Shown: positions 7,538 to 13,443 of the stretch, one piece after another
How the letters are laid out: each line of letters begins with the position of its first letter
Position numbering within the stretch: position 1 is the first letter of the stretch
Assembly (NCBI GenBank): GCA_045617825.1
Contig: JAZLJI010000028.1
Coordinates: forward strand, 1-14,781
Origin: UBA6987 sp045617825
GTDB lineage: Bacteria; Bacillota; Clostridia; Lachnospirales; Lachnospiraceae
Length of the DNA: 14,781 nt
Direction of reading: 5' to 3'
Notes under the pieces: generated by a model
What the model was told of the DNA's origin: nothing
The model's database searches: none
Seen by the model: only the letters and a program-made list of their open reading frames with translations
Translations under genes and position numbers: made by a program

Positions 7538-8147
7538 CGTCGTAGATCACCTCGCTTTCCACAAGCGTTCGCAGCGCTTTATCCGGGAACGCTCCCGCGT
7601 ATTTCGTAATGTCCTTCTTGGATATGCCGTTTTGGCGGATATACTCTGATGTGATACACCGCTTTTCATCGTCAAAAAAGGAAGGGGAAACCGAATTCAT
7701 CAGTTCGAGTAAGCTCTGTACAGCAGCATTTTCCTTTGTGATCGGCGTTCGTGCCCGGCGAAGAAGGACCCTTATCGGGCCCACGGCTATTTCTCTGACC
7801 TTTGCGGTTTCAGCGTTGGTATATATTTCCGCAACATTCGGTACCTGTGTGGAAAGCCCTGTCAGGTTCAAAAACGTTGCGCCGGAATAATAACCGTTCC
7901 GCTCATCGCCGTCTGCAATAAACCTTTTTTCGATAACCTTTTGCGGATTCAATCTGGAGGGTCCCAACGCCGTCATCTTCGGCACATAATACACGCCTTT
8001 CTCAAATCGAATCAGTTTTCCCTCGGCACATAGAGCTGCCAGTTCTTTGCTGATCCACGGCTTTGAATAGTTTTCATACGCGATCTCTTTCATCAATATC
8101 GGTTCGTTATACCCGAACGAGTCCACTAAATACTCATAAAATGCCAC
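7527..8147 (-). CDS. abiEi: AbiEi-family antitoxin
   Basis: A 206-residue antitoxin of the type IV AbiEi family. An N-terminal winged-helix region (about 1-60, ending LIRFEKGVYYVPK) is followed by the conserved SGATFLNLTGLSTQVPNVAEI region (88-108) and a C-terminal domain thought to be needed for antitoxis. In characterised AbiE systems AbiEi neutralises AbiEii without forming a stable complex and represses its own promoter. The start is GTG at 8147, preceded by a strong AGGAGG site seven bases upstream. The gene is first in the two-gene module and its stop codon lies inside the toxin start region. A promoter with an inverted repeat lies just upstream, consistent with autorepression. Like the toxin it has lower GC than the genes on both sides, suggesting acquisition by transfer. 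Confidence 0.9.
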   Translation of the reverse strand: MAFYEYLVDSFGYNEPILMKEIAYENYSKPWISKELAALCAEGKLIRFEKGVYYVPKMTALGPSRLNPQKVIEKRFIADGDERNGYYSGATFLNLTGLSTQVPNVAEIYTNAETAKVREIAVGPIRVLLRRARTPITKENAAVQSLLELMNSVSPSFFDDEKRCITSEYIRQNGISKKDITKYAGAFPDKALRTLVESEVIYDVAQ

Positions 8148-8177
8148 AGCGTTCCCTCCTTTCCGGCCTTCGCCGTA

Positions 8178-8206
8178 ATTATAGCATTATTAACCTTATA
8201 GGTCAA
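8178..8206 (-). promoter_or_regulatory. abiE promoter with overlapping inverted repeat
   Basis: On the minus strand, TTGACC (8206-8201), a 17-base spacer and a perfect TATAAT (8183-8178) form a near-consensus sigma-A promoter. A TG one base before the -10 makes it an extended -10 promoter. An AT-rich stretch upstream of the -35 (8207-8222) could act as an UP element. The inverted repeat ACCT-TAT-AGGT (8193-8203) spans the -35 and spacer and is a plausible autorepressor operator. Transcription would start near 8171, 24 bases before the GTG of the antitoxin. Confidence 0.8.
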
Positions 8207-8231
8207 TCATTTTATATTTTCATAGGTTTGC

Positions 8232-9041
8232 TTAATTCTCGTTCATCCACGGGAAGGAAAGGCCCTTCCAGAGCTCCTCCCGCAGCGGCTCGTAATCGTT
8301 CACCAGCTCCTCGTCGGTGCTACCGGTGATGGCCCGCATCACGTCCCGCAGGCGTCTGCCGGAGCAGAGCTGGACCGGCGCGTCGCCCCATTTGCCGTCC
8401 TTAAGGGCGCCGTAGGCCCGGAAGGCCGGCTCGAACTTCGGGAAATACACCGAGATGGGGCGGCAGTGGTTCTGGATCACGCTCTTGTGCTCCCGGCCCT
8501 CCCAGTCGATGATGGTCACCTCCCGGTCGCGGGGGCTCAGGCGGCCGGGCATGTCGTCCAGCTCCTCCACGGTATGCAGCAGGGTATTTTTCTCCTGCCC
8601 CACGCCCACCAGCAGGACCTTCACGTCCCGGTCCAGCAGCTTTCCGCCGATGCCCTTCGGGTCGGCCGGGGAGGTGATCAGCTCCTCGCCTGCCACGAAG
8701 GCCTCCTTATCCCGGCCGAAGGCCACCACGGAATGGCTGGGGTGCAGCGAGCGGAGCCCGTCGGGCCGTCTTCTGGCCACCTCGCCCAGGGTGCCGGTAC
8801 AGGAAGGGGTGTTCCGCACGTCGTAAAGGCGGGATTTGCGGGGGATCAGGTGCCAGGTATGGGTGGGCGTGGAAAGCAGGCCCTCCTCGCCGATCACGCC
8901 CAGGATGGCGTCCAGCACCGTATCCGCGCCGCCCTCCACCGGGCCCATGGACCGGAGCGAGATATGCAGCTCCACGGTATCGCCCTTTTTCAGCCCCAGC
9001 TCCCGCAGCTGTCTCATCAGTTCTTCCTTATTATACATCAT
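8232..9041 (-). CDS. AAC(3)-family N-acetyltransferase
   Basis: A 269-residue protein of the aminoglycoside 3-N-acetyltransferase (antibiotic NAT) family, which uses acetyl-CoA to acetylate an amino group. Family landmarks are VELHISLRSMGPVEGGADTV (23-42), SLHPSHSVVAFG (98-109) and LLVGVGQEKNTLLHTVEE (143-160), including the His and Glu associated with catalysis. The length matches the family. The gene overlaps the end of the AraC regulator gene by 11 bases. Two adjacent ATGs are possible; the second (9038) has the better spacing (7 bases) from its AGGAG, which lies inside the regulator's coding end. The tight coupling to a sugar-type regulator suggests a metabolic or housekeeping acetyltransferase rather than a mobile resistance gene, but an antibiotic-modifying role cannot be excluded. 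No clear terminator follows it before the abiE promoter. Confidence 0.88.
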   Translation of the reverse strand: MMYNKEELMRQLRELGLKKGDTVELHISLRSMGPVEGGADTVLDAILGVIGEEGLLSTPTHTWHLIPRKSRLYDVRNTPSCTGTLGEVARRRPDGLRSLHPSHSVVAFGRDKEAFVAGEELITSPADPKGIGGKLLDRDVKVLLVGVGQEKNTLLHTVEELDDMPGRLSPRDREVTIIDWEGREHKSVIQNHCRPISVYFPKFEPAFRAYGALKDGKWGDAPVQLCSGRRLRDVMRAITGSTDEELVNDYEPLREELWKGLSFPWMNEN

Positions 9042-11181
9042 CCGTCTCCTTCTCTTTTTCCTTTTCCTTTTCTCTTATCGCCGGGCCGCTGACACCGCCG
9101 CTGTTCCGGCATTCGATCGGGGTGACCCCGTAATACTGCTTGAAGACCCGGTAGAAGGTGCTGATGGCCGGATAGCCGCAGCCCACGGCCACCTCCTCCA
9201 CGCTGCTGCCGGTGCCGCAGAGCAGCAGCACCGCCCGCTTCATCCGCAGGGACAGGACGTATTTGCGGAAGCTCATGCCGCTGCGCTCCTGGGCCAGCTC
9301 GTAGACCCGCTTCTCCGGCACGTCGAACATCGCCGCCACGTAAGCGGCGGAAAGGTTGCAGTCGCCGCAGTTGTTCTCGATCCATTCGAAGATCTTTTCT
9401 TCCTTATTGGTACTGGCCTGCTCCTGCCGCTCCCGGATCAGGCTGAAAAAGTCCTTCACGGCCTTCTCGGCCCGGAGGATATTTTCCGAAGGCGCCAGCC
9501 CCGGCTCATACTCCTCCGCGTACTGGAAGGTCATCTCCATGCCCAGCTCCTGAGCCACGCTGCGGAGCATCATCCTGATGCTGAGGAAGAATTCCCGGGA
9601 AACGCCGCGGCTGTGGGTCTCCTCGAAAATGCGCTTCATCACCTGCATGGCCTGATTTTCGTCCCGGGACAGCAGGCTCTGATACAGCCGCTCCAGCTGC
9701 AGCCAGCTGGGGCTGGACACCGCCGGCGTGAAGCCCTTGTACAGCTGCATCCCGTGCTTCTCCGGCATGGCGGCATAGGCCTGCCGCAGCGCCACGTGGA
9801 AATTGTCCGGCTGGGCCTGGATCGCGCTGATGCCCAGGGCCAGGTCCTCCTGCCCGTACATCTGCTCCAGGGTGCGGAAGGCGTGCTCCAGCGCCGCCAG
9901 ACTTTCCGCGTCGCCCGGGAAGACCAGACCGGTCTCCTGGTTGCTGATGATCTCGCAGAGGTAGTCCTCCGGCTTCTCGTCGCCCAGCAGGACCTCCTTC
10001 AGCTGGCGGTTGACCTCCTGCACGCAGTGGAAAATAGCGACCCGGTAGCCCTTTTCGTAACGGCTTAAGGTATCGGCCAGACGCGCCTCGTCCTGCTCCG
10101 GCAGCAGATTGCCGGACAGCACGCGGATGACCAGGGAGCGCTGCATGCGCCGTTCCATCTCCTCCTCCCGGTTCTGGGATTCCTTCAGGATCTGCGCCAG
10201 GCGGCGGTATTCGTTTTTGTCCTTGCCTGCCTCGTCGTCATGGTTCTGCAGCAGGGAATGGATCGGCTCGGTCAGCGTGGCCGAAAGCAGGAAGCAATAG
10301 GCCAGGCCCAGCACCGCCACGGCCGCCGTCATCAGCATGCCCCGGCTCCTGGTGCCCTTGAGCAGCGTCTTGAAATAGCTTTCCGGCACCGTCAGGCTGA
10401 CATAAAGGCCCATGCGCACGGAGCCGGCCTCCACCGTGACCGCCTCTCCCTCCGGCATCTCGCCGTAGCCCGCCAGTATGCTGCCGGAGGCATCCCTGAG
10501 GGTCAGGCAGGCCCCCGCCTCCAGCAGGTCCCTGGTAAAATACCCGGCCACCGTTTCCGCCGTATACAGGCTGAGCACGGCAAAGTCGCAGTCCTGGGGA
10601 TGGAACACCACCGCCAGACAGTCCTGCGGCTGATTATCGAAATAGTACTTATCCAAAGGAAAGATCACCTGGCTGTTCCGGCTGTCCAGCGCTTCCCGGA
10701 GGTCCCAGGTGTTGAGCTTCTCGCAGGGGGAGGACAGCTCCCTCAGGAATTCGTCCGCCATGTAGCTCATCCGGCTTGAACAGACCGCGAAATTCCGCGG
10801 CGCGTAATAGGCGATGCATTCCGCCGCGTTGCTGTGCAGATACAGCAGATTGCCCAGCACGTCCTGAAAGCCGCTCAGCAGGGAAACGTACGAATACTCG
10901 GGCTTATCGCGTCTGTCCAGCAGATTCTTATAGCCCTCGGACTGCTGCAGGACCAACGGGATGCCGTAGGCCTTCCTGAGGTCGTCGCCCAGTGTCTCGG
11001 TCTGCCATTCCAGATCCCGCTCGATCTCCCGCAGGAGCTTATCCGATACGGTCTTCTCCGTGTAGCGGTTGCTGGCCAGCAGCACGGCGATAAACAGGGG
11101 CATCATCATGCCGATCAGCAGCACGTGGCTCCAGAAAGCGGGGATCTTTCTCAAAAATTTCAAGCTTATCTTATTTTTCAA
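9031..11181 (-). CDS. Membrane-anchored AraC-family transcriptional regulator
   Basis: A 716-residue one-component regulator. A first membrane segment (about 14-36) and a second (about 281-303) enclose an extracellular sensor of some 240 residues (37-280), probably Cache-like. A cytosolic linker begins with a charged, coiled-coil-like helix (about 318-350), and the C-terminus carries two AraC helix-turn-helix motifs (about 595-692: LSAAYVAAMFDV and SVEEVAVGCGY...FYRVFKQYYGVTP). This resembles a YesM sensor kinase and YesN regulator function merged into one chain. The start is TTG at 11181: an in-frame TGA lies four codons upstream and no ATG occurs before residue 25. The tail (705-712) is a Glu-Lys repeat encoded by a pyrimidine-rich run. 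Divergent orientation to the beta-helix operon, plus shared boxes at its own and the transporter promoter, suggest it controls both and itself. Confidence 0.92.
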   Translation of the reverse strand: MKNKISLKFLRKIPAFWSHVLLIGMMMPLFIAVLLASNRYTEKTVSDKLLREIERDLEWQTETLGDDLRKAYGIPLVLQQSEGYKNLLDRRDKPEYSYVSLLSGFQDVLGNLLYLHSNAAECIAYYAPRNFAVCSSRMSYMADEFLRELSSPCEKLNTWDLREALDSRNSQVIFPLDKYYFDNQPQDCLAVVFHPQDCDFAVLSLYTAETVAGYFTRDLLEAGACLTLRDASGSILAGYGEMPEGEAVTVEAGSVRMGLYVSLTVPESYFKTLLKGTRSRGMLMTAAVAVLGLAYCFLLSATLTEPIHSLLQNHDDEAGKDKNEYRRLAQILKESQNREEEMERRMQRSLVIRVLSGNLLPEQDEARLADTLSRYEKGYRVAIFHCVQEVNRQLKEVLLGDEKPEDYLCEIISNQETGLVFPGDAESLAALEHAFRTLEQMYGQEDLALGISAIQAQPDNFHVALRQAYAAMPEKHGMQLYKGFTPAVSSPSWLQLERLYQSLLSRDENQAMQVMKRIFEETHSRGVSREFFLSIRMMLRSVAQELGMEMTFQYAEEYEPGLAPSENILRAEKAVKDFFSLIRERQEQASTNKEEKIFEWIENNCGDCNLSAAYVAAMFDVPEKRVYELAQERSGMSFRKYVLSLRMKRAVLLLCGTGSSVEEVAVGCGYPAISTFYRVFKQYYGVTPIECRNSGGVSGPAIREKEKEKEKETDDV
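9045..9076 (-). repeat. 32-base pure pyrimidine tract encoding the Glu-Lys tail
   Basis: On the plus strand 9045-9076 is entirely C and T, so the mRNA is entirely A and G. It encodes the EKEKEKEKE-type end of the regulator and at the same time contains the AGGAG ribosome site (9050-9046) of the overlapping acetyltransferase gene. Imperfect CCTTTT units within it could slip during replication. Confidence 0.7.
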
Positions 11182-11187
11182 CGGTCG

Positions 11188-11222
11188 GTCTCATCTTTCT
11201 CCGTTACGGTTCTCATTTTTCT
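11188..11222 (-). promoter_or_regulatory. Two putative AraC boxes in the regulator's own leader
   Basis: In minus-strand orientation AGAAAAATGAGAA (11222-11210) and AGAAAGATGAGAC (11200-11188) match the shared box and are 22 bp apart. They lie downstream of the predicted transcription start of the regulator gene and end six bases before its TTG codon. Occupancy here would be expected to block transcription or initiation, giving negative feedback. The second box also supplies the only weak ribosome-site-like GATGAG before the TTG. Confidence 0.55.
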
Positions 11223-11241
11223 GCTTAGCAGCAACAGCGCT

Positions 11242-11270
11242 ATTATGCCTCCGAATCTGATAATTGTCCA
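11242..11270 (-). promoter_or_regulatory. Predicted promoter of the AraC regulator gene
   Basis: On the minus strand TGGACA (11270-11265, one mismatch to the -35 consensus), a 17-base spacer and CATAAT (11247-11242, one mismatch to the -10) form a good sigma-A promoter. Transcription would start near 11235 and give a leader of about 54 bases. The -35 touches the upstream putative AraC box at 11270-11282, the same geometry as at the uptake-operon promoter. Confidence 0.65.
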
Positions 11271-11327
11271 TCCCATTTTTCAGCATTTTCGTTCTCAATC
11301 TGAGAATTTGCCGGATCGCACCGAGAA
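11270..11327. promoter_or_regulatory. Putative AraC boxes at the centre of the divergent promoter region
   Basis: Minus-orientation boxes lie at 11270-11282 (TGAAAAATGGGAT) and 11292-11304, 22 bp apart, pointing at the regulator promoter. The second is half of the inverted repeat TTCTCA-ATC-TGAGAA (11292-11306), whose other half points at the plus-strand operon. A weaker plus-orientation copy, CCGAGAA (11321-11327), follows 21 bp later. The palindrome could therefore be shared between the two divergent promoters. Confidence 0.55.
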
Positions 11328-11360
11328 AGCGGTTGCATTTTCCTCTATAATTTGTATACT
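11323..11360 (+). promoter_or_regulatory. Predicted promoter of the beta-helix operon
   Basis: A perfect TATAAT (11346-11351) has no good -35; the hexamer at the right distance (11323-11328, GAGAAA) overlaps a putative AraC box, as expected of an activator-dependent promoter. An alternative pair is TTGCAT (11333-11338) and TATACT (11355-11360) with a 16-base spacer, and another TATAAT lies at 11371-11376. The exact start cannot be chosen from sequence. The leader to the first ATG (11436) would be about 70-80 bases with no evident structure. Confidence 0.5.
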
Positions 11361-11435
11361 ATTTCGTAGATATAATATCATTTGTGTTTCACACAAGCAA
11401 AAAACTGCGGAATGCAGAAAAAAGGAGAAATTCAG

Positions 11436-12605
11436 ATGAGCACGCTGAACGTCAACGAAGCGCGGTTCACAGGCTGCGACGACGCCGCGGTCCTGCAGGC
11501 TGCGCTGGATGCGGCCAGGCCCGGCGACACTGTGGTGGTCCCCCGGTACAATGCCCGCCGCAGATCCACCCTCTGGCAGATCGCCAAGGCGCTGGAGCTT
11601 CCCTCCGGTGTCAGGGTCCTGCTGGACAACTGCACCCTGGTACAGGCCACCGGCTGCTACGACAACCTTTTCACCAACAAACCCGGCGCCAAGGGCTTTT
11701 CCCTGATCGGTCTGGGCAACGTCGAGCTCTCCGGCGGTGAAGGCAACTATCTTTCCCAGGAGACCCAGGGCCTCTACGGGCTGCCGGACGTCACCGTGAA
11801 CGCCATGTTCAGCTTCGACGGGGCTTCCGACTTCACTCTGGACAACCTGATCTTCACCTTCCCCCGCTGGGCCACCATCCGGATGCAGAACTGCTCGGGT
11901 GCCGCCGTGCAGCGCATCTTCTTCGATATGGTGCCCCACGTGCCGCACCTTAAAGGCATCCAGCTGGAATGCGGCTGCCACGATATCACCATCGACACCG
12001 TGATGGGCCGCTGCGGCGAGGACGTGGTCGCTCTCGAAGCCGACGAGGCCGTTCCGGTCATGCCCGAGACCGATATCTGGAACATCACCATCCGCAACTT
12101 CTGCTGCGACCAGGACAAGATGACCATGATCCGCATCAATCCCACCGGCGGCCACAGCATTTACCATGTGACCATGGATACCATCTGCGACGCCTCCCAC
12201 CACTATCAGAAGTCCCGCCCGGCTTCCCTGATCACCTTCGGCCTTATCGGTGCCACCCCCAGACGGCCTGCCGCCCTGGGCGAGATCCGGGACATCCGCG
12301 CCGACCATATGTTTACCCGCGCCCACAGAGGCATTTGCCTGAGCGCGCCCGTTCAGGATGCGGAATTCAAAAATCTGCTGACCTACGGTGACATCGTATT
12401 CGTGCTGAACAACACCAGGCCCACCACGCTGGAGAACGTGCGCTTCGAGCGGCTCTACTACGGCAAGGGCAGCAAGCCCAACGTACTGGATCAGTTCGTG
12501 GGCCGCGTGGCCAAGGGCTCCGTGGCGGTCCGGCTGAACGGCGTGGACGGCAACTATACGATCGACAGACTGCTTCAAGAAGACGAAGATATGGAGGAAA
12601 ATTAA
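11436..12605 (+). CDS. Parallel beta-helix (pectin-lyase-fold, GH28-like) protein with degenerate active site
   Basis: A 389-residue right-handed parallel beta-helix protein, seen from its repeated short strands with Asn/Gly turns. It is clearly paralogous to the third gene of the operon: PRYNAR (36-41) plus LELP and LLDNC (62-66) match that protein's IPRYNAR, IELP and ILDNC, and both share PHVP and GCHD. At the GH28-like catalytic positions it reads HLKGIQ (171-176) instead of NxDGID and GEDV (194-197) instead of GDDV, so the general acid/base aspartates appear changed (K173, E195). There is no signal peptide; it should be cytosolic. The frame is open to 11382, but the ATG at 11436 has AAAGGAG eight bases upstream and starts the conserved region. 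It may be a non-catalytic partner, or may use another chemistry. Confidence 0.8.
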   Translation: MSTLNVNEARFTGCDDAAVLQAALDAARPGDTVVVPRYNARRRSTLWQIAKALELPSGVRVLLDNCTLVQATGCYDNLFTNKPGAKGFSLIGLGNVELSGGEGNYLSQETQGLYGLPDVTVNAMFSFDGASDFTLDNLIFTFPRWATIRMQNCSGAAVQRIFFDMVPHVPHLKGIQLECGCHDITIDTVMGRCGEDVVALEADEAVPVMPETDIWNITIRNFCCDQDKMTMIRINPTGGHSIYHVTMDTICDASHHYQKSRPASLITFGLIGATPRRPAALGEIRDIRADHMFTRAHRGICLSAPVQDAEFKNLLTYGDIVFVLNNTRPTTLENVRFERLYYGKGSKPNVLDQFVGRVAKGSVAVRLNGVDGNYTIDRLLQEDEDMEEN

Positions 12606-13433
12606 ATGGAAGAGCTGAAATTAAGAGGGTACGTGACCCCTGAAGATTGCACCGGCAGCGACGCCGAGAAGCTGCAGAAGGCCCTGGATCTGGCCGTGGA
12701 GCTGGATATCCGCAAGGTCATCGTTGAGAAGTCCTACACCCTGGACAAGACCGTGCTGATCCCCGCCTGGATCGAGATCATCTTCGCCGCCGGCGCCAGC
12801 CTGACCGCCGAAAACGGCGTTCTCTTCGCCAATGCCGTATCCGCCGATCCCGCCAAGGCCAGCTGGTCCTTTGAAGACAAAAAGATCTTCCTGAAGGGCG
12901 AAGCCGGCTCCCTGCTGAAGGGCGATATGAACTTCTTCCATGCCGGCCGTCTGGTGATGGAGGGTCTGAACGTCGAGGGCGCCGTCCGCTTCGAATTCTC
13001 CCGCGAGATCCGTATGGAGAACAACACCATCACCGCGGCAAATGCTCCCGCCCTCACCCTGAAGAGAGGCTGCAACAACTACATCGTCCAGTACAACCAA
13101 TTTGCCGGCAAGGAATACGGCGTCGTGATCGACACCGCTCTGGCGGACGGCCCTTACGTGATCGGCAAGGATGCCGACTGCCACGAGCTGATCATCCGTG
13201 AGAACGAGATCAGCGCCGAGAAGGCCATGTTCATCGGCGCCACCGCCGACAACGGCCTGTACAACGTCCAGATCGACCACGTGAAGGCGGACGGCAAGGG
13301 CCTGACCATCGGCCACGCCGGCGAGACTCTGGCCAAGGAAAGATACTTCAATATGACCGCCACCGACTTCACCGTGAAGGAAGACGCTCTTGTGCTGAAT
13401 AACGAGGTCAAGCACTGCTACTTCGGAGACTGA
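12606..13433 (+). CDS. Short parallel beta-helix protein
   Basis: A 275-residue protein, the shortest of three consecutive beta-helix proteins. Its N-terminal region (about 14-75, with LQKALDLAVELDIRKVIVEK and then IPAWIEIIFAAGASL) is recognisably similar in layout to the opening of the third gene (paired helix, strand, LP-strand-DNC). The remainder is a run of short strands separated by Asn-containing turns such as MENNTI, YNQFAG and RENEIS. I see no GH28-type GDD motif, no signal peptide and no membrane segment. Its ATG directly follows the TAA of the preceding gene with no intervening base, and GGAGG lies eight bases upstream, so the two are translationally coupled. A function cannot be assigned; a structural or substrate-binding partner of the flanking paralogues is possible. 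Confidence 0.75.
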   Translation: MEELKLRGYVTPEDCTGSDAEKLQKALDLAVELDIRKVIVEKSYTLDKTVLIPAWIEIIFAAGASLTAENGVLFANAVSADPAKASWSFEDKKIFLKGEAGSLLKGDMNFFHAGRLVMEGLNVEGAVRFEFSREIRMENNTITAANAPALTLKRGCNNYIVQYNQFAGKEYGVVIDTALADGPYVIGKDADCHELIIRENEISAEKAMFIGATADNGLYNVQIDHVKADGKGLTIGHAGETLAKERYFNMTATDFTVKEDALVLNNEVKHCYFGD

Positions 13434-13443
13434 GAGGTGAAGC

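Noticed and set aside
6600..8235. Direct repeats or attachment sites flanking the AbiE cassette
   Set aside because: I compared the sequence around 6600-6660 with that around 8150-8235 and found no convincing shared repeat, integrase or transposase remnant.
11295..12578. 427-codon minus-strand open frame opposite the first beta-helix gene, and a similar one at 13408-14544
   Set aside because: Both are complementary to well-supported beta-helix genes and would have to run through the divergent promoter region or operon; no family resemblance.
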